Origin: a virus
Strand: one strand, 5' to 3'
Length of the DNA stretch: 20,419 bases
Virus record (IMG/VR): IMGVR_UViG_3300020401_000126
Location: 1-20,419 of that record
Positions 6,253 through 14,226 of the stretch are shown here, piece after piece; position 1 is the first letter of the stretch, and every line of letters begins with the position of its first letter. A model generated the notes under the pieces. That model ran no database searches. It was not told where the DNA came from and worked only from the letters and a program-made list of their open reading frames with translations. A program made the position numbers and the translations under genes.

Positions 6253-6996
6253 GTGGTAAGACCCCGTAGAATATCAGATTTCAAACCTACCTTTACCAAT
6301 TTAGCACAAACTTCACACTATCAAGTGATTTTTGGGGGTGTCCCTCTTGGTGTTAGACAATATTTGAATGTTCGTGATGTAGAATATAGATTTGTGACTG
6401 AAACATCAGGTTTGCTGTGTAGTAATGCTGTGATACCAGGCAGCACTCTTGCTGATACAAAAATAATTGGTAACTATCAGGGCATGATTGAAAACATGAC
6501 TCATGCTCGAATATTTCCTGATATAACTCTTGAATTTTATGTTGATAAGGAATATAAATTACTCAAATTTTTTGAGCATTATATTGAATTTATTGCAAAT
6601 GGTTCAGGATATGATAAAATAAGAGAGGACTACTATTTCAAAATGGAGTATCCTTTTGATTATAAAATGTATGGAACGAAGATTATTAAATTTGATAGAG
6701 ATTATGAAAATGAAATGGAATATACATTTTTTGGACTATATCCATATCAAATGAGTAATATACCAATCAAGTATGAAAATTCTGAGGTTTTGAAACTAAA
6801 TGTTAATTTCCATATTGATAGATATGTAGCAGGTCGAGTTTCAACATATGATAAGTATCGAGGAACATATAACAACATTAAAGCGAGAAATGATAGAATT
6901 AGATTAATGCAAGACTATAACCAAGGTCGTGGTGGAGTTAAAGCATCCACTGATAAAGAGGGAAGAGACTTTGATGATCCAGATTACGGATCTTAA
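6253..6996 (+). CDS. Tail-tube-fold protein, probable gp54-like tube initiator
   Basis: A 247-residue protein that must start at GTG 6253, since the in-frame TAG at 6241 closes the frame upstream and no other start codon precedes the conserved SHYQVIFGG. It looks like the gp19-type tail tube fold used by tube and tube-initiator proteins: SHYQVIFGGVPLGV, FVTETSGLLCSNAVIPGSTLAD, ITLEFYVDKEYKLLKFFEHYIEFI, then YPFDYKMYGTKIIKFDRDYENEMEYTFFGLYPYQM and VNFHIDRYVAGR. Similar cyanophage proteins are annotated as baseplate tail tube initiator (gp54). The C-terminal 45 residues are charged and probably disordered. Its location between gp4/gp48 and gp26 favours a baseplate-tube junction role. It could instead be another tube-like subunit; the choice needs a profile comparison. 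Confidence 0.65.
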   Translation: MVRPRRISDFKPTFTNLAQTSHYQVIFGGVPLGVRQYLNVRDVEYRFVTETSGLLCSNAVIPGSTLADTKIIGNYQGMIENMTHARIFPDITLEFYVDKEYKLLKFFEHYIEFIANGSGYDKIREDYYFKMEYPFDYKMYGTKIIKFDRDYENEMEYTFFGLYPYQMSNIPIKYENSEVLKLNVNFHIDRYVAGRVSTYDKYRGTYNNIKARNDRIRLMQDYNQGRGGVKASTDKEGRDFDDPDYGS

Positions 6997-7003
6997 ATCA
7001 CCC

Positions 7004-7011
7004 TATAAATA
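7004..7011 (+). promoter_or_regulatory. Late promoter TATAAATA before gp26
   Basis: An exact T4-type late -10 element TATAAATA (preceded by C) sits in the 36-base gap between the tube-fold gene and gp26. It is 21 bases before the gp26 start, giving an expected leader of about 15 bases. T4 late promoters need only this element plus gp55/gp33/clamp, and a gp33-like gene is encoded upstream in this window. The leader shows no clear Shine-Dalgarno sequence. Confidence 0.6.
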
Positions 7012-7032
7012 TACTTACTGAATTGAATAATT

Positions 7033-7746
7033 ATGCCTTTACCAAAGATTAGCACTCCTACCTATGATTTGACGATACCTTCATCGAATCGAAAAATTAA
7101 ATACAGACCATTTCTCGTCAAGGAGGAGAAGATTCTTATCATCGCAATGGAAACTCAAGATGATAAGCAAATCGCAGAGGCGGTGAAAGATGTATTGGGT
7201 AGTTGTATTTTAACAAAGGGTATTAGTATTGATAAGTTATCGACATTCGATATTGAATATTTGTTCTTGAATATTCGTGGTAAGTCTGTTGGTGAGACAG
7301 TTGAAGTCATGATAACTTGCCCTGACGACAACACAACAAAAGTTCCTGTGACGGTTAATTTAGATGAGATACAAGTGAAGAGAAGTGATGATCATGATGT
7401 TGATATAAACTTAGATGGAAAACTATCCATGAGAATGAAGTATCCTTCAATGGGTGAATTTGTGAAGAATAACTTTAATGTTGAGATGAAGGTTGAAGAT
7501 ACTTTTGATATGGTATGTTCATGTATCGAACAAGTGTTCAGTGAAGATGAGTCTTGGGCAGCATCAGATTGCACAAAGAAAGAATTACTTGATTTTTTAG
7601 AGCAACTAGATTCAAGTCAATTTAAGAAAATTGAAAAATTCTTTGATACCATGCCTAAGTTATCACATACGATCAAGGTAACAAATCCAAAAACAAAAGT
7701 TGAAAGTGATGTTGTATTAGAGGGATTGAACGCTTTTTTCGTCTAG
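7033..7746 (+). CDS. gp26: gp26-like baseplate hub assembly protein
   Basis: A 237-residue protein of the T4 baseplate family (T4 gp26 is 208). T4 gp26 is needed for hub assembly and is not a major part of the finished particle. The N-terminus PLPKISTPTYDLTIPSSNRKIKYRPFLVKEEKILIIAMETQDD is characteristic: a short strand followed by FLVKEEK and a helix. Mid-protein contains FDIEYLFLNIRGKSVGE and CPDDN, and the C-terminal third is helical with LLDFLEQLDSSQFKKIEKFF. It begins 21 bases after a TATAAATA element. Its last codons, GCT TTT TTC GTC TAG, hold a slippery heptamer that could shift ribosomes into the next ORF; in that case this 237-residue form is the shorter of two products. Confidence 0.85.
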   Translation: MPLPKISTPTYDLTIPSSNRKIKYRPFLVKEEKILIIAMETQDDKQIAEAVKDVLGSCILTKGISIDKLSTFDIEYLFLNIRGKSVGETVEVMITCPDDNTTKVPVTVNLDEIQVKRSDDHDVDINLDGKLSMRMKYPSMGEFVKNNFNVEMKVEDTFDMVCSCIEQVFSEDESWAASDCTKKELLDFLEQLDSSQFKKIEKFFDTMPKLSHTIKVTNPKTKVESDVVLEGLNAFFV

Positions 7747-7776
7747 GTATGGCTCATGAGGATCTTGAGTCATACT
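7720..7776 (+). promoter_or_regulatory. Predicted programmed -1 ribosomal frameshift signal
   Basis: Three elements occur in order. First, an SD-like GAGG at 7720-7723. Second, ten bases on, the heptamer T TTT TTC at 7734-7740, in the correct X XXY YYZ phase for gp26 (codons TTT and TTC). Third, after five bases, an 11-bp hairpin: GGTATGGCTCA at 7746-7756 with TGAGTCATACT at 7766-7776, a 9-base loop and two G-U pairs. The -1 frame then reads CGT CTA GGT ATG with no stop and continues in the ORF beginning at 7749. This is the dnaX-type layout. Seen directly in the sequence; use in vivo is inferred. Confidence 0.75.
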
Positions 7777-7934
7777 ACAAAACAAATTTTGCCTTGATAC
7801 AACATCATAAATATAGTTTGACAGAGCTAGAAAATATGATTCCGTGGGAAAGAGATATCTATCTCACACTCCTTCAACAGTATATTGAGGAGGAAAAGTT
7901 AAAGCAACAACAGGAAAACGGTATCAATGGATGA
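7749..7934 (+). CDS. Small gp51-like/tail chaperone extension ORF
   Basis: A 61-residue helical ORF, AHEDLESYYKTNFALIQHHKY followed by SLTELENMIPWERDIYLTLLQQYIEEEKLKQ. The motif ELxxMxPWERDIY...L is typical of the short second reading frames of phage tail assembly chaperones. By position after gp26 it corresponds to T4 gene 51 (hub assembly catalyst), although T4 gp51 is much longer. Independent initiation looks poor: only AGG sits directly before ATG 7749, and that ATG is inside the left arm of a predicted 11-bp hairpin. It is therefore probably translated mainly as the C-terminal part of a gp26 frameshift product. It overlaps the next gene by 8 bases. Confidence 0.7.
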   Translation: MAHEDLESYYKTNFALIQHHKYSLTELENMIPWERDIYLTLLQQYIEEEKLKQQQENGING

Positions 7935-9249
7935 AGACCAACAACAAGATGGTCAGCAGGAACAGAAGATCTCATCATCTGCGTTCACAAGTTTTAATAT
8001 AACTCCTGCACCTCGAAGACCAATCTCATCTCTTGCACTATTTCAACGTCAGAGTGCTGAAAGTGATGAGCAAATTCGTGGTGTCGTAAGAAAAAATCAG
8101 TCAGCAATTAATACTATAAATTTGACTCTTGTGAATGTTACAGGTCAACTTCGTGAATTATCATTATCTCTAGTTAAAGTATCAACAGGAATAAAAGATT
8201 CAGCAGCAATAGAGAATTTAAGAATCGCTCAGGAACAAAAACAAGCACAGATGCTTGCTGATCGAAATGCAAGAAGGGGAACAGAGAATACATTAGAAAG
8301 AGGAATACAAGCAGCATTATTTGCACCAGTGCAAAGGATTGGTGCAAAGGTTAGATTTACTTTAGGTAGATTAATTAGTTTCTTTAATATTTTACTTGGT
8401 GGTTTTTTAGTAGGTAGAGTTATAAAAACAATTGAAGCATTGGTGAAGGGTGATGAAAAGGCACTAAAAGGTATTGGTGATGTAATCGTAAAGCAATTGA
8501 CTGCAGCTGGTGCAATATTCGTAGCGATTAATGGTGGATTAGGATTAGCGATAAGATCCCTGACTCAATTAGCATTTTTCATGGGTCGAATAGCAATATC
8601 AAATTTATTATTAAAACCAATCACTTTAATCTTTAGTGTTGCAAAAGCAGCTGGTGCAGCATTGGTTGCTCTTGCAGCTGCAGGACTTGGTGGTATATCA
8701 ATACCTCCCATTCGTGGAAACCCAAGATTACCGAATAATCGAAGACGGAATCGTGTTGGAGGAACTAGTGGTAATTTATTTAATATTCTTGGTGCTTTTC
8801 AATTGCGAGAGTTTGCAATCAATCAAGGAACAGACCCTAACGTTGCAACCGCTCAATCTATCGGTGGTTTAATTGCTGCTGGAGGTTTAAATAGGTTAGG
8901 TGATAGATTACAAAAAAGTCCGAACAGATTTGCTAAAGTCGGTGGATTCCTCCTGTCAACATTCTCAGGAGTCCTTGGACTCGGTGGTGCATTTTCACCT
9001 CAACTTGTTTCTCTTTTAGATTCAGCAGAAGTATCAAATGCAATTTCTGGAAATGTGAATAATTTTGATGATATTTTTAAAAATATTGAACAAAGTAATA
9101 TACCTAACATTGTCGTGGAACCAACTCAACGACCATCTCAACCTGTAACTGCAGAGGGTAGAGGTGCATTATTGATGGTTACACCATCAATAAATGATAA
9201 AAACCCTTATGTTCTAAATTCTCATCTTCTGTATAACGTAATAGTATGA
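7927..9249 (+). CDS. Putative tape measure / baseplate hub protein A (gp29-like position)
   Basis: A 440-residue protein starting at ATG 7927, overlapping the small chaperone ORF. The first 60 residues are Gln-rich and polar. Residues about 60-125 look like a coiled coil (repeated hydrophobics in NTINLTLVNVTGQLRELSLSLVKV). Next comes a basic segment, then about 150 residues rich in Gly, Ala, Leu and Ile with several possible membrane-inserting helices (FFNILLGGFLVGRVI; AAGAALVALAAAGLGGI). A coiled coil followed by hydrophobic stretches is typical of tape measure proteins, which set tail length and leave through the tube during DNA entry. The place straight after the chaperone ORFs fits this. 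At 440 residues it is shorter than T4 gp29 (590). It ends in an ATGA overlap with a second protein of similar layout. Confidence 0.55.
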   Translation: MDEDQQQDGQQEQKISSSAFTSFNITPAPRRPISSLALFQRQSAESDEQIRGVVRKNQSAINTINLTLVNVTGQLRELSLSLVKVSTGIKDSAAIENLRIAQEQKQAQMLADRNARRGTENTLERGIQAALFAPVQRIGAKVRFTLGRLISFFNILLGGFLVGRVIKTIEALVKGDEKALKGIGDVIVKQLTAAGAIFVAINGGLGLAIRSLTQLAFFMGRIAISNLLLKPITLIFSVAKAAGAALVALAAAGLGGISIPPIRGNPRLPNNRRRNRVGGTSGNLFNILGAFQLREFAINQGTDPNVATAQSIGGLIAAGGLNRLGDRLQKSPNRFAKVGGFLLSTFSGVLGLGGAFSPQLVSLLDSAEVSNAISGNVNNFDDIFKNIEQSNIPNIVVEPTQRPSQPVTAEGRGALLMVTPSINDKNPYVLNSHLLYNVIV

Positions 9250-10601
9250 GATCAATAATAAATTTAGATTCAATTAATAAATCTCTATCTGGATTAACAG
9301 AGTCAATTAAAAATGCTCAAAAACAATCTAATCAGATATCAGATAATGTAGAAAAAAGAAATAAAGTAAAGAGGGATGGTCTAACCATGTCTTCTAAACT
9401 ATTTGCGAGAAGAAGAGATAATAATCGTAGAAGAGAAAAGGAAGATCTTTTAGAGGCAAGTGGAGTCTTAGGAGCGTTAAAAGCAGGTAATAAAGTAATT
9501 AGGAGAACTTCAAAAGGATTTTTGGGTAGAATACTCGATTTCGTTGGAACAATCATAATTGGTTGGTCAATCTTAAATTTCCCTAAGATTATAAAACTTG
9601 CACAAGGTGTGATGAATAGACTTAAAAAGTTTTTTGGAATCTTGAACAAATTTGTAAATGGATTGAGTTTATTTTTTACAGGACTCGGAGCACGATTTGG
9701 TGAAATCGCTGAACTTTTAACAAGAATTAATTTTGAACCATTTTTAAATCAAGTTAAGAATTTCATGAAGAGAGTGACTGACTCTTTTACTAAGATCACA
9801 GTAAATACTATGAGAACAATTAAAAAATTTGTTGGTCGTAGTGAGAGGGAGATTGCATATGATATAGGTATAGGTGAGTTGTATGATAAAATTAAAAAAG
9901 GTCAATTACCCTTGCCTGAAGGAGAACCTAAAGAAGATGGGGATGAAGATCAACCACAAGGAGAGGAGGAAGGCACATCTGGAGATGAGTTTTTAGAAAA
10001 TCTTATAAAACAGGGATTAGAAGTTTTTAAGGAAAAAACTGGAGGTGAAATTACCGCAGAACAAAAGAAATTGCTTGAAAATAGAGAATTTGCTAAATTA
10101 GATGATTTATTAAGAACTCGAACTTCAAAATTTGAAGGAGCAGTTCTTCTGGAAGATACAAAAACTGGAATAGTTTCTTACATGGCTCTTAATGATTATA
10201 CTAGATTAGCACAACAATTATCAGAAAATGGAATTTTTCCTATCGGTCAACAATATGATCAAACAATTGATAATCCATTTCTAAACCCTCCACCCCCACC
10301 AGGTTCAAGTGGTGATTTTGAAGCAGGTGCTTTTTCTGAGATTACACCTGGTGATATTATGAGAGAAAAAATGATTGATTTTACTGCAAATGTTGAAGAT
10401 AGATTAGGAAAAATAAAATCAAAATTGTTTGATTTTACACCACCAAATAAACGTGTTAAAGAAATTCGTATACCAATAGAGGTGCCTGGTGGAGAGAGTC
10501 TTTCTCCTATTAGAAATTCTGCAGACTCTGATACAAGTGACATAAATAATAGTGATTTAAATATTAAATTAAAAGACTTATACAGATCAATAAGAAACTA
10601 G
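9246..10601 (+). CDS. Putative tape measure / baseplate hub protein B
   Basis: A 451-residue protein translationally coupled by ATGA to the preceding gene. Its layout is similar: N-terminal coiled-coil-like region (INKSLSGLTESIKNAQKQSNQI), a very basic patch (FARRRDNNRRREKEDLL), then a hydrophobic segment near 90-150 with GFLGRILDFVGTIIIGWSILNF and FVNGLSLFFTGLGARF. The middle is acidic and probably disordered (EPKEDGDEDQPQGEEEG), followed by a folded-looking stretch, a PPPPP run near residue 350 and an extended C-terminus. I do not recognise a named family. It may be a second tape-measure-like chain or an inner hub protein. The CATAAATA word at 10541-10548 lies near its 3' end, 55 bases before the gp27 start. 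Confidence 0.5.
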   Translation: MRSIINLDSINKSLSGLTESIKNAQKQSNQISDNVEKRNKVKRDGLTMSSKLFARRRDNNRRREKEDLLEASGVLGALKAGNKVIRRTSKGFLGRILDFVGTIIIGWSILNFPKIIKLAQGVMNRLKKFFGILNKFVNGLSLFFTGLGARFGEIAELLTRINFEPFLNQVKNFMKRVTDSFTKITVNTMRTIKKFVGRSEREIAYDIGIGELYDKIKKGQLPLPEGEPKEDGDEDQPQGEEEGTSGDEFLENLIKQGLEVFKEKTGGEITAEQKKLLENREFAKLDDLLRTRTSKFEGAVLLEDTKTGIVSYMALNDYTRLAQQLSENGIFPIGQQYDQTIDNPFLNPPPPPGSSGDFEAGAFSEITPGDIMREKMIDFTANVEDRLGKIKSKLFDFTPPNKRVKEIRIPIEVPGGESLSPIRNSADSDTSDINNSDLNIKLKDLYRSIRN

Positions 10602-10602
10602 A

Positions 10603-11976
10603 ATGTCTGCTATAAATTCATCAATCTACGAAGATATAGAAATCTCTGCTGAAACGACAACAGGGAAAGGAGATACACTCGATCTAAGATTAGGTGTTGT
10701 TAAATTTAATTATTTTGAAGATCTTTTTTCTCCTACTATTACTGCAGAAATATTAGTTGCAAGTGCAGGTAATGCAACTAACGCAGCAGGTGATGTACTT
10801 GAGACTGTTTATAGTGGTCTACCAATTCGTGGTGGTGAAAGAGTGAAAATTAATATAGCACCAAATACTAAAACTAATAAACCATTAAAATTTGATACAC
10901 CTGATACCTATCTTTATGTTTCAAATGTTTCAAGACAATTTTCTGATGGTGCAAAAGAACTATTCACACTTGATTTAGTATCAAGAGAGGCGATCACAAA
11001 TGAAACATCAAGACTATCTGAGAAATATTATAAAACTTCTCCGATAAGTGATACTGTTAAAAAGATTATTGAAACAAAGTTAGCATCTACTATAGATGAA
11101 AAAAATATAGATCGAACTGTAAATACTTATCCATTTATTGGAAACTTGAAAACACCATTTCATACACTTGTATGGTTAGCGTCAAAATCACAACCTGAAA
11201 AAGGATTACCAGGATATTTTTTCTATCAGACTAAGGATGGATTTAATTTTAGATCAATAGAGTCGCTAATAAAAGGTAAAAGTGATCCTAAATTTACATA
11301 TTTTGAGAGAAAATTTACTCAGAGTTCAAGAATAATTGATACTCTTGATGATACTATTATAAGTTATAATGTAAGTCAAAATAATGATCTTTTAACTAAA
11401 TTAATGTTAGGTCAATTTAGTAGTCATATTATGGAGTTTGATCCTTTAACAGGTTATTTTACGACAGAAGAGCAGGGCAAATTTACATTAGATGATTCAA
11501 CTAACCAAAAAATAAATTTTTCAAAACCTGAAAAATCAGATAATGTTGTTAAAACTGAAGATGTAGAAACACTTGGAGCAACTCCAGAAATACCTGTATT
11601 GTTAAATGATGAAAAACAAAATCTAGGAAGTCTACCAAGTCGTATGATTACAATGGTTGCTGATAGGGGAGCACTTCAATTTGAACCAAGTATTGAAAAA
11701 GGTTCAACTCCTACACTATGGCAGAGACAGGCATTAATGAGATATCAAGTTTTGTTCACTCAAATTGTAAACATGCTTGTCCCTTTAAACACTAATTTGG
11801 TGGTGGGTGATATAATAAATATAAAGTTCTTAAATGCAAACATGGAAGCGAAGGAACATGATCGAAGACAGAGTGGAAATTATATGATTAAAAGTTTATG
11901 TCATAGTTTTGATGCAAATCAATCTGTCACTTCTTTAACTTTAGTAAGAGATGCCTTTGGGGAGATAAGTAAATAA
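10603..11976 (+). CDS. gp27: gp27-like baseplate hub subunit
   Basis: A 457-residue protein (T4 gp27 is 391). gp27 forms the trimeric ring that links the spike gp5 to the tail tube, and shares its fold with gpD and the N-terminal part of VgrG. Supporting segments are SIYEDIEISAETTTGKGDTLDLRLGVVKFNYFEDLFSPTIT at the N-terminus (split here only by reading), YLYVSNVSRQFSDGAKELFTLDLVSREAI, the helix NTYPFIGNLKTPFHTLVWLASKS followed by YFFYQTKDGFNFRSI, and the C-terminal VVGDIINIKFLN with SGNYMIKSLCHSF, the usual gp27/VgrG ending. It starts one base after the previous stop and ends in a one-base TAATG overlap with the gp5-like gene, matching the physical partnership of the two products. Confidence 0.82.
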   Translation: MSAINSSIYEDIEISAETTTGKGDTLDLRLGVVKFNYFEDLFSPTITAEILVASAGNATNAAGDVLETVYSGLPIRGGERVKINIAPNTKTNKPLKFDTPDTYLYVSNVSRQFSDGAKELFTLDLVSREAITNETSRLSEKYYKTSPISDTVKKIIETKLASTIDEKNIDRTVNTYPFIGNLKTPFHTLVWLASKSQPEKGLPGYFFYQTKDGFNFRSIESLIKGKSDPKFTYFERKFTQSSRIIDTLDDTIISYNVSQNNDLLTKLMLGQFSSHIMEFDPLTGYFTTEEQGKFTLDDSTNQKINFSKPEKSDNVVKTEDVETLGATPEIPVLLNDEKQNLGSLPSRMITMVADRGALQFEPSIEKGSTPTLWQRQALMRYQVLFTQIVNMLVPLNTNLVVGDIINIKFLNANMEAKEHDRRQSGNYMIKSLCHSFDANQSVTSLTLVRDAFGEISK

Positions 11977-14201
11977 TGGATTCATTTATAAAACAAAATT
12001 TTATTGGTAAAGATGGGTTTGTCTGGTGGATAGGACAAATTGCACCTGAGAAAGTATGGATAGATAATTATGGAAAAATATCTACAGAATCAAAAAAGGC
12101 ATGGGGACAAAGATATAAAGTTCGTATCATGGGTTATCACCCATATTCAATTGCTGAATTGAAAGATGAGGATTTACCTTGGGCACAAGTATTAACTACT
12201 GCTGGTAATTCTGGATCACAGAATACTGCTGAAACAGTTCGATTAGCACAGGGTGATGTAGTTGTTGGATTTTTCTTAGATGGACATAACGCACAGGTGC
12301 CGATGATAATGGGTGCTTTTGCAAATACAACACAATGGGATGATCTTAAAAAGTTATGGAAGAAAGATGGTGCACCTCCATCACCATTTGGTGTATTTGG
12401 TGGATATGATAAAGAATTTCAAGAAGACGGATATGCAATTAATAAATCAAGTTCAAACGATAATACAGAAAATTCTGATATATCAAATGTTCAGGTAACT
12501 CAAGGGCAAGCAAATGATCGACAACAAAATGATCCTACAAATGAAATTCACACTACAGACAGCACAACTGGTCAAATAGTCAATTTATGTGATACTGGAC
12601 CAACGGATGGTATAAAAAATGATGTCTTAGGATTAGTCAAAGATGTGCAAGCACTTAAAGGTAAGATGGATTTTGGAAATGAATTTTTTCGTGATAAAGT
12701 TAAAGGTCTTGTAAGAAGCACAACTGAGAGTGTTGTAAGAAAATCTGGAGTGATGGTTAGTGGTATGGTTGATCATGCATTTAATGAGATTATACCAATT
12801 GGAAAAGTAGGTTTAAGAGTTTTGTATGATGGTGTTTTTGGTAAAGTATTAGCAGCGACTCAAAATCCAGCAATCGCACATCTAGCAGGAGTAGCAGCAC
12901 AAAATGCCATGTTGGGACCTTTGAATAAGGCAGAGAACTTAATTGGTTGTCTTGCGAATAATATTATTGCAGATCTTGGTGGAATGACTGAAGATATTTT
13001 AAACTCTGTTGTTGATAATGTTTTTAATTTTACGGATTGTGTCGGTGATCAGACCGTTGGTGCGATTACAAATGGAATTATTGAGAAAGTTGGTGGTGGA
13101 ATGGCTGGTGCTTTAGGTGGATTAGACAAAATTTTAAGATTTTTCGGTGGTAAGAAAGGATTTGATATCAGAGATGTAATCAGAAATACGGGAGGTGCCT
13201 CTATTGCAGGTCAGGTAGGTTTAAGAGGATGTAACGAACCTGTAAAGAGAGATGAATTAGGTCCTTGTCGATATCGTCTAGGTTATGGTCCGATATCATC
13301 TAGTCCTAAAGACTTGGATAAAATTGTAAAGGATGCAAATGCTGCATGGGCGATTAGTCAAGCAGCAAAACTTACAGGATTCCCCCTTGATGGAATTCAA
13401 GATATTGCTGGTGCTTTAGATATTTTTAATTCAGAAATGAAAGTACCTGGTTTCAAAAGTTCAATCAGTGATTGCTACTCAGGACTTCCAACAATATGTG
13501 AACCACCAAAAATTAATATATTTGGAGGTGGTGGTTTTGGTGCTGAGGCAATTCCTATCTTTGGTAATATAGTTGGCACTGGATCAAAAAGAACAGGAAG
13601 TATTATTGATATAAAAATGACGAATCCTGGTAATAATTATCAGTTCCCACCTTTCGTAGAAATTGTAGATAATTGTGATCAAGGAATCGGTGCACAGGCA
13701 AGAGCAACTGTAAAGGATGGAAAGGTAAACATCTATGTTGTATCAGAGGGTGAAAATTACCCTGTGAGTGATCAACCTCAGATGGCGGTTGTTGATGTGA
13801 ATATAATTAATCCAGGTTCTGGATATGCTGAGGGTGATACTGTAACTGATAATATTGGAAATGATTATGATATTGTGATACAAAGTGGTGCGATTGTTAA
13901 AGTTAAACCAATTACTACGATAGCAGTGGAAGAAGTTGTTGAACTTACTGTAAATTCAACTACAGGTCGAGATGCTCTTATGTTTGCTACAATAGATGAA
14001 AGACCTGAGTATCAAGGTGTTGTGAAACAACAAATTGATTGTGTCGCTCCAAGAACTGATAATCTCGTTGGATATGTAAAAGGAGAACCATACTACGGTG
14101 ACTTCCATGTTCATCCTAACACTGGTAAGAAGATGGTTGGTGCAGCACATACAACCACTCCTCATGAGGTGATCTATGATACCCCTCAAGAAAGTTTATA
14201 A
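11976..14201 (+). CDS. gp5: gp5-like baseplate hub protein with OB-fold, no visible lysozyme domain
   Basis: A 741-residue protein. Residues 1-125 resemble the gp5 N-terminal OB-fold that sits on gp27: WWIGQIAPEKV, RYKVRIMGYHP, LPWAQVLTTAGNSGS, GDVVVGFFLDGHNAQVPMIMGAF. T4 gp5 then has a T4-type lysozyme and a beta-helix. Here neither follows: residues about 205-500 are helical and Gly/Val/Ile-rich with scattered cysteines (CDTGPTDGIKNDVLGLV; GCLANNIIADLGGMTEDILN), and residues about 540-640 are beta repeats of the form NPGNNYQFPPFVEIV / NPGSGYAEGDTV. The last 45 residues (PYYGDFHVHPNTGKKMVGAAH and on) look like a capping module. It is coupled to gp27 by TAATG, and the needle is encoded separately next door. 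The hub role is confident; the central region's function is unknown. Confidence 0.75.
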   Translation: MDSFIKQNFIGKDGFVWWIGQIAPEKVWIDNYGKISTESKKAWGQRYKVRIMGYHPYSIAELKDEDLPWAQVLTTAGNSGSQNTAETVRLAQGDVVVGFFLDGHNAQVPMIMGAFANTTQWDDLKKLWKKDGAPPSPFGVFGGYDKEFQEDGYAINKSSSNDNTENSDISNVQVTQGQANDRQQNDPTNEIHTTDSTTGQIVNLCDTGPTDGIKNDVLGLVKDVQALKGKMDFGNEFFRDKVKGLVRSTTESVVRKSGVMVSGMVDHAFNEIIPIGKVGLRVLYDGVFGKVLAATQNPAIAHLAGVAAQNAMLGPLNKAENLIGCLANNIIADLGGMTEDILNSVVDNVFNFTDCVGDQTVGAITNGIIEKVGGGMAGALGGLDKILRFFGGKKGFDIRDVIRNTGGASIAGQVGLRGCNEPVKRDELGPCRYRLGYGPISSSPKDLDKIVKDANAAWAISQAAKLTGFPLDGIQDIAGALDIFNSEMKVPGFKSSISDCYSGLPTICEPPKINIFGGGGFGAEAIPIFGNIVGTGSKRTGSIIDIKMTNPGNNYQFPPFVEIVDNCDQGIGAQARATVKDGKVNIYVVSEGENYPVSDQPQMAVVDVNIINPGSGYAEGDTVTDNIGNDYDIVIQSGAIVKVKPITTIAVEEVVELTVNSTTGRDALMFATIDERPEYQGVVKQQIDCVAPRTDNLVGYVKGEPYYGDFHVHPNTGKKMVGAAHTTTPHEVIYDTPQESL

Positions 14202-14206
14202 CCACA

Positions 14207-14214
14207 GATAAATA
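14207..14214 (+). promoter_or_regulatory. Possible late promoter GATAAATA before needle gene
   Basis: GATAAATA fits the NATAAATA late element and lies in the 25-base gap between the gp5-like gene and the needle gene. It ends only 12 bases before ATG 14227, which would leave a leader of about six bases with no ribosome binding site. Position favours it, leader length argues against it. Confidence 0.3.
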
Positions 14215-14226
14215 ATTAAAAAACAT

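Larger units (their letters stand above)
7033..7934 (+). other. Predicted gp26-gp51-like frameshift fusion product
   Basis: If ribosomes slip by -1 on the TTTTTTC heptamer, the coding sequence is 7033-7740 joined to 7740-7934, base 7740 being read twice. The product has 236 gp26 residues, then R-L-G and the 61 residues of the downstream ORF, 300 in all. This parallels the lambda G/GT chaperone pair, in which the longer frameshift product loads onto the tape measure protein. The next gene here is the putative tape measure. Listed apart from the two component ORFs because it is a predicted alternative product. Confidence 0.65.

Noticed and set aside
7806-7813. CATAAATA inside the gp51-like ORF, also at 2327, 10541 and 18157
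   Set aside because: They fit the late element NATAAATA, but in sequence this AT-rich several such matches per strand are expected by chance, and these lie within genes or at awkward distances from starts. The one at 10541, before gp27, is the most plausible.
9332-9649. 105-codon minus-strand open frame within hub protein B
   Set aside because: The plus frame here is continuous, coupled to its neighbour and has sensible composition; the antisense frame has no supporting signal.
12600-13500. Lysozyme domain expected in gp5
   Set aside because: Searched by eye for T4-lysozyme-like Glu/Asp/Thr catalytic context and found none; the region has a different composition.
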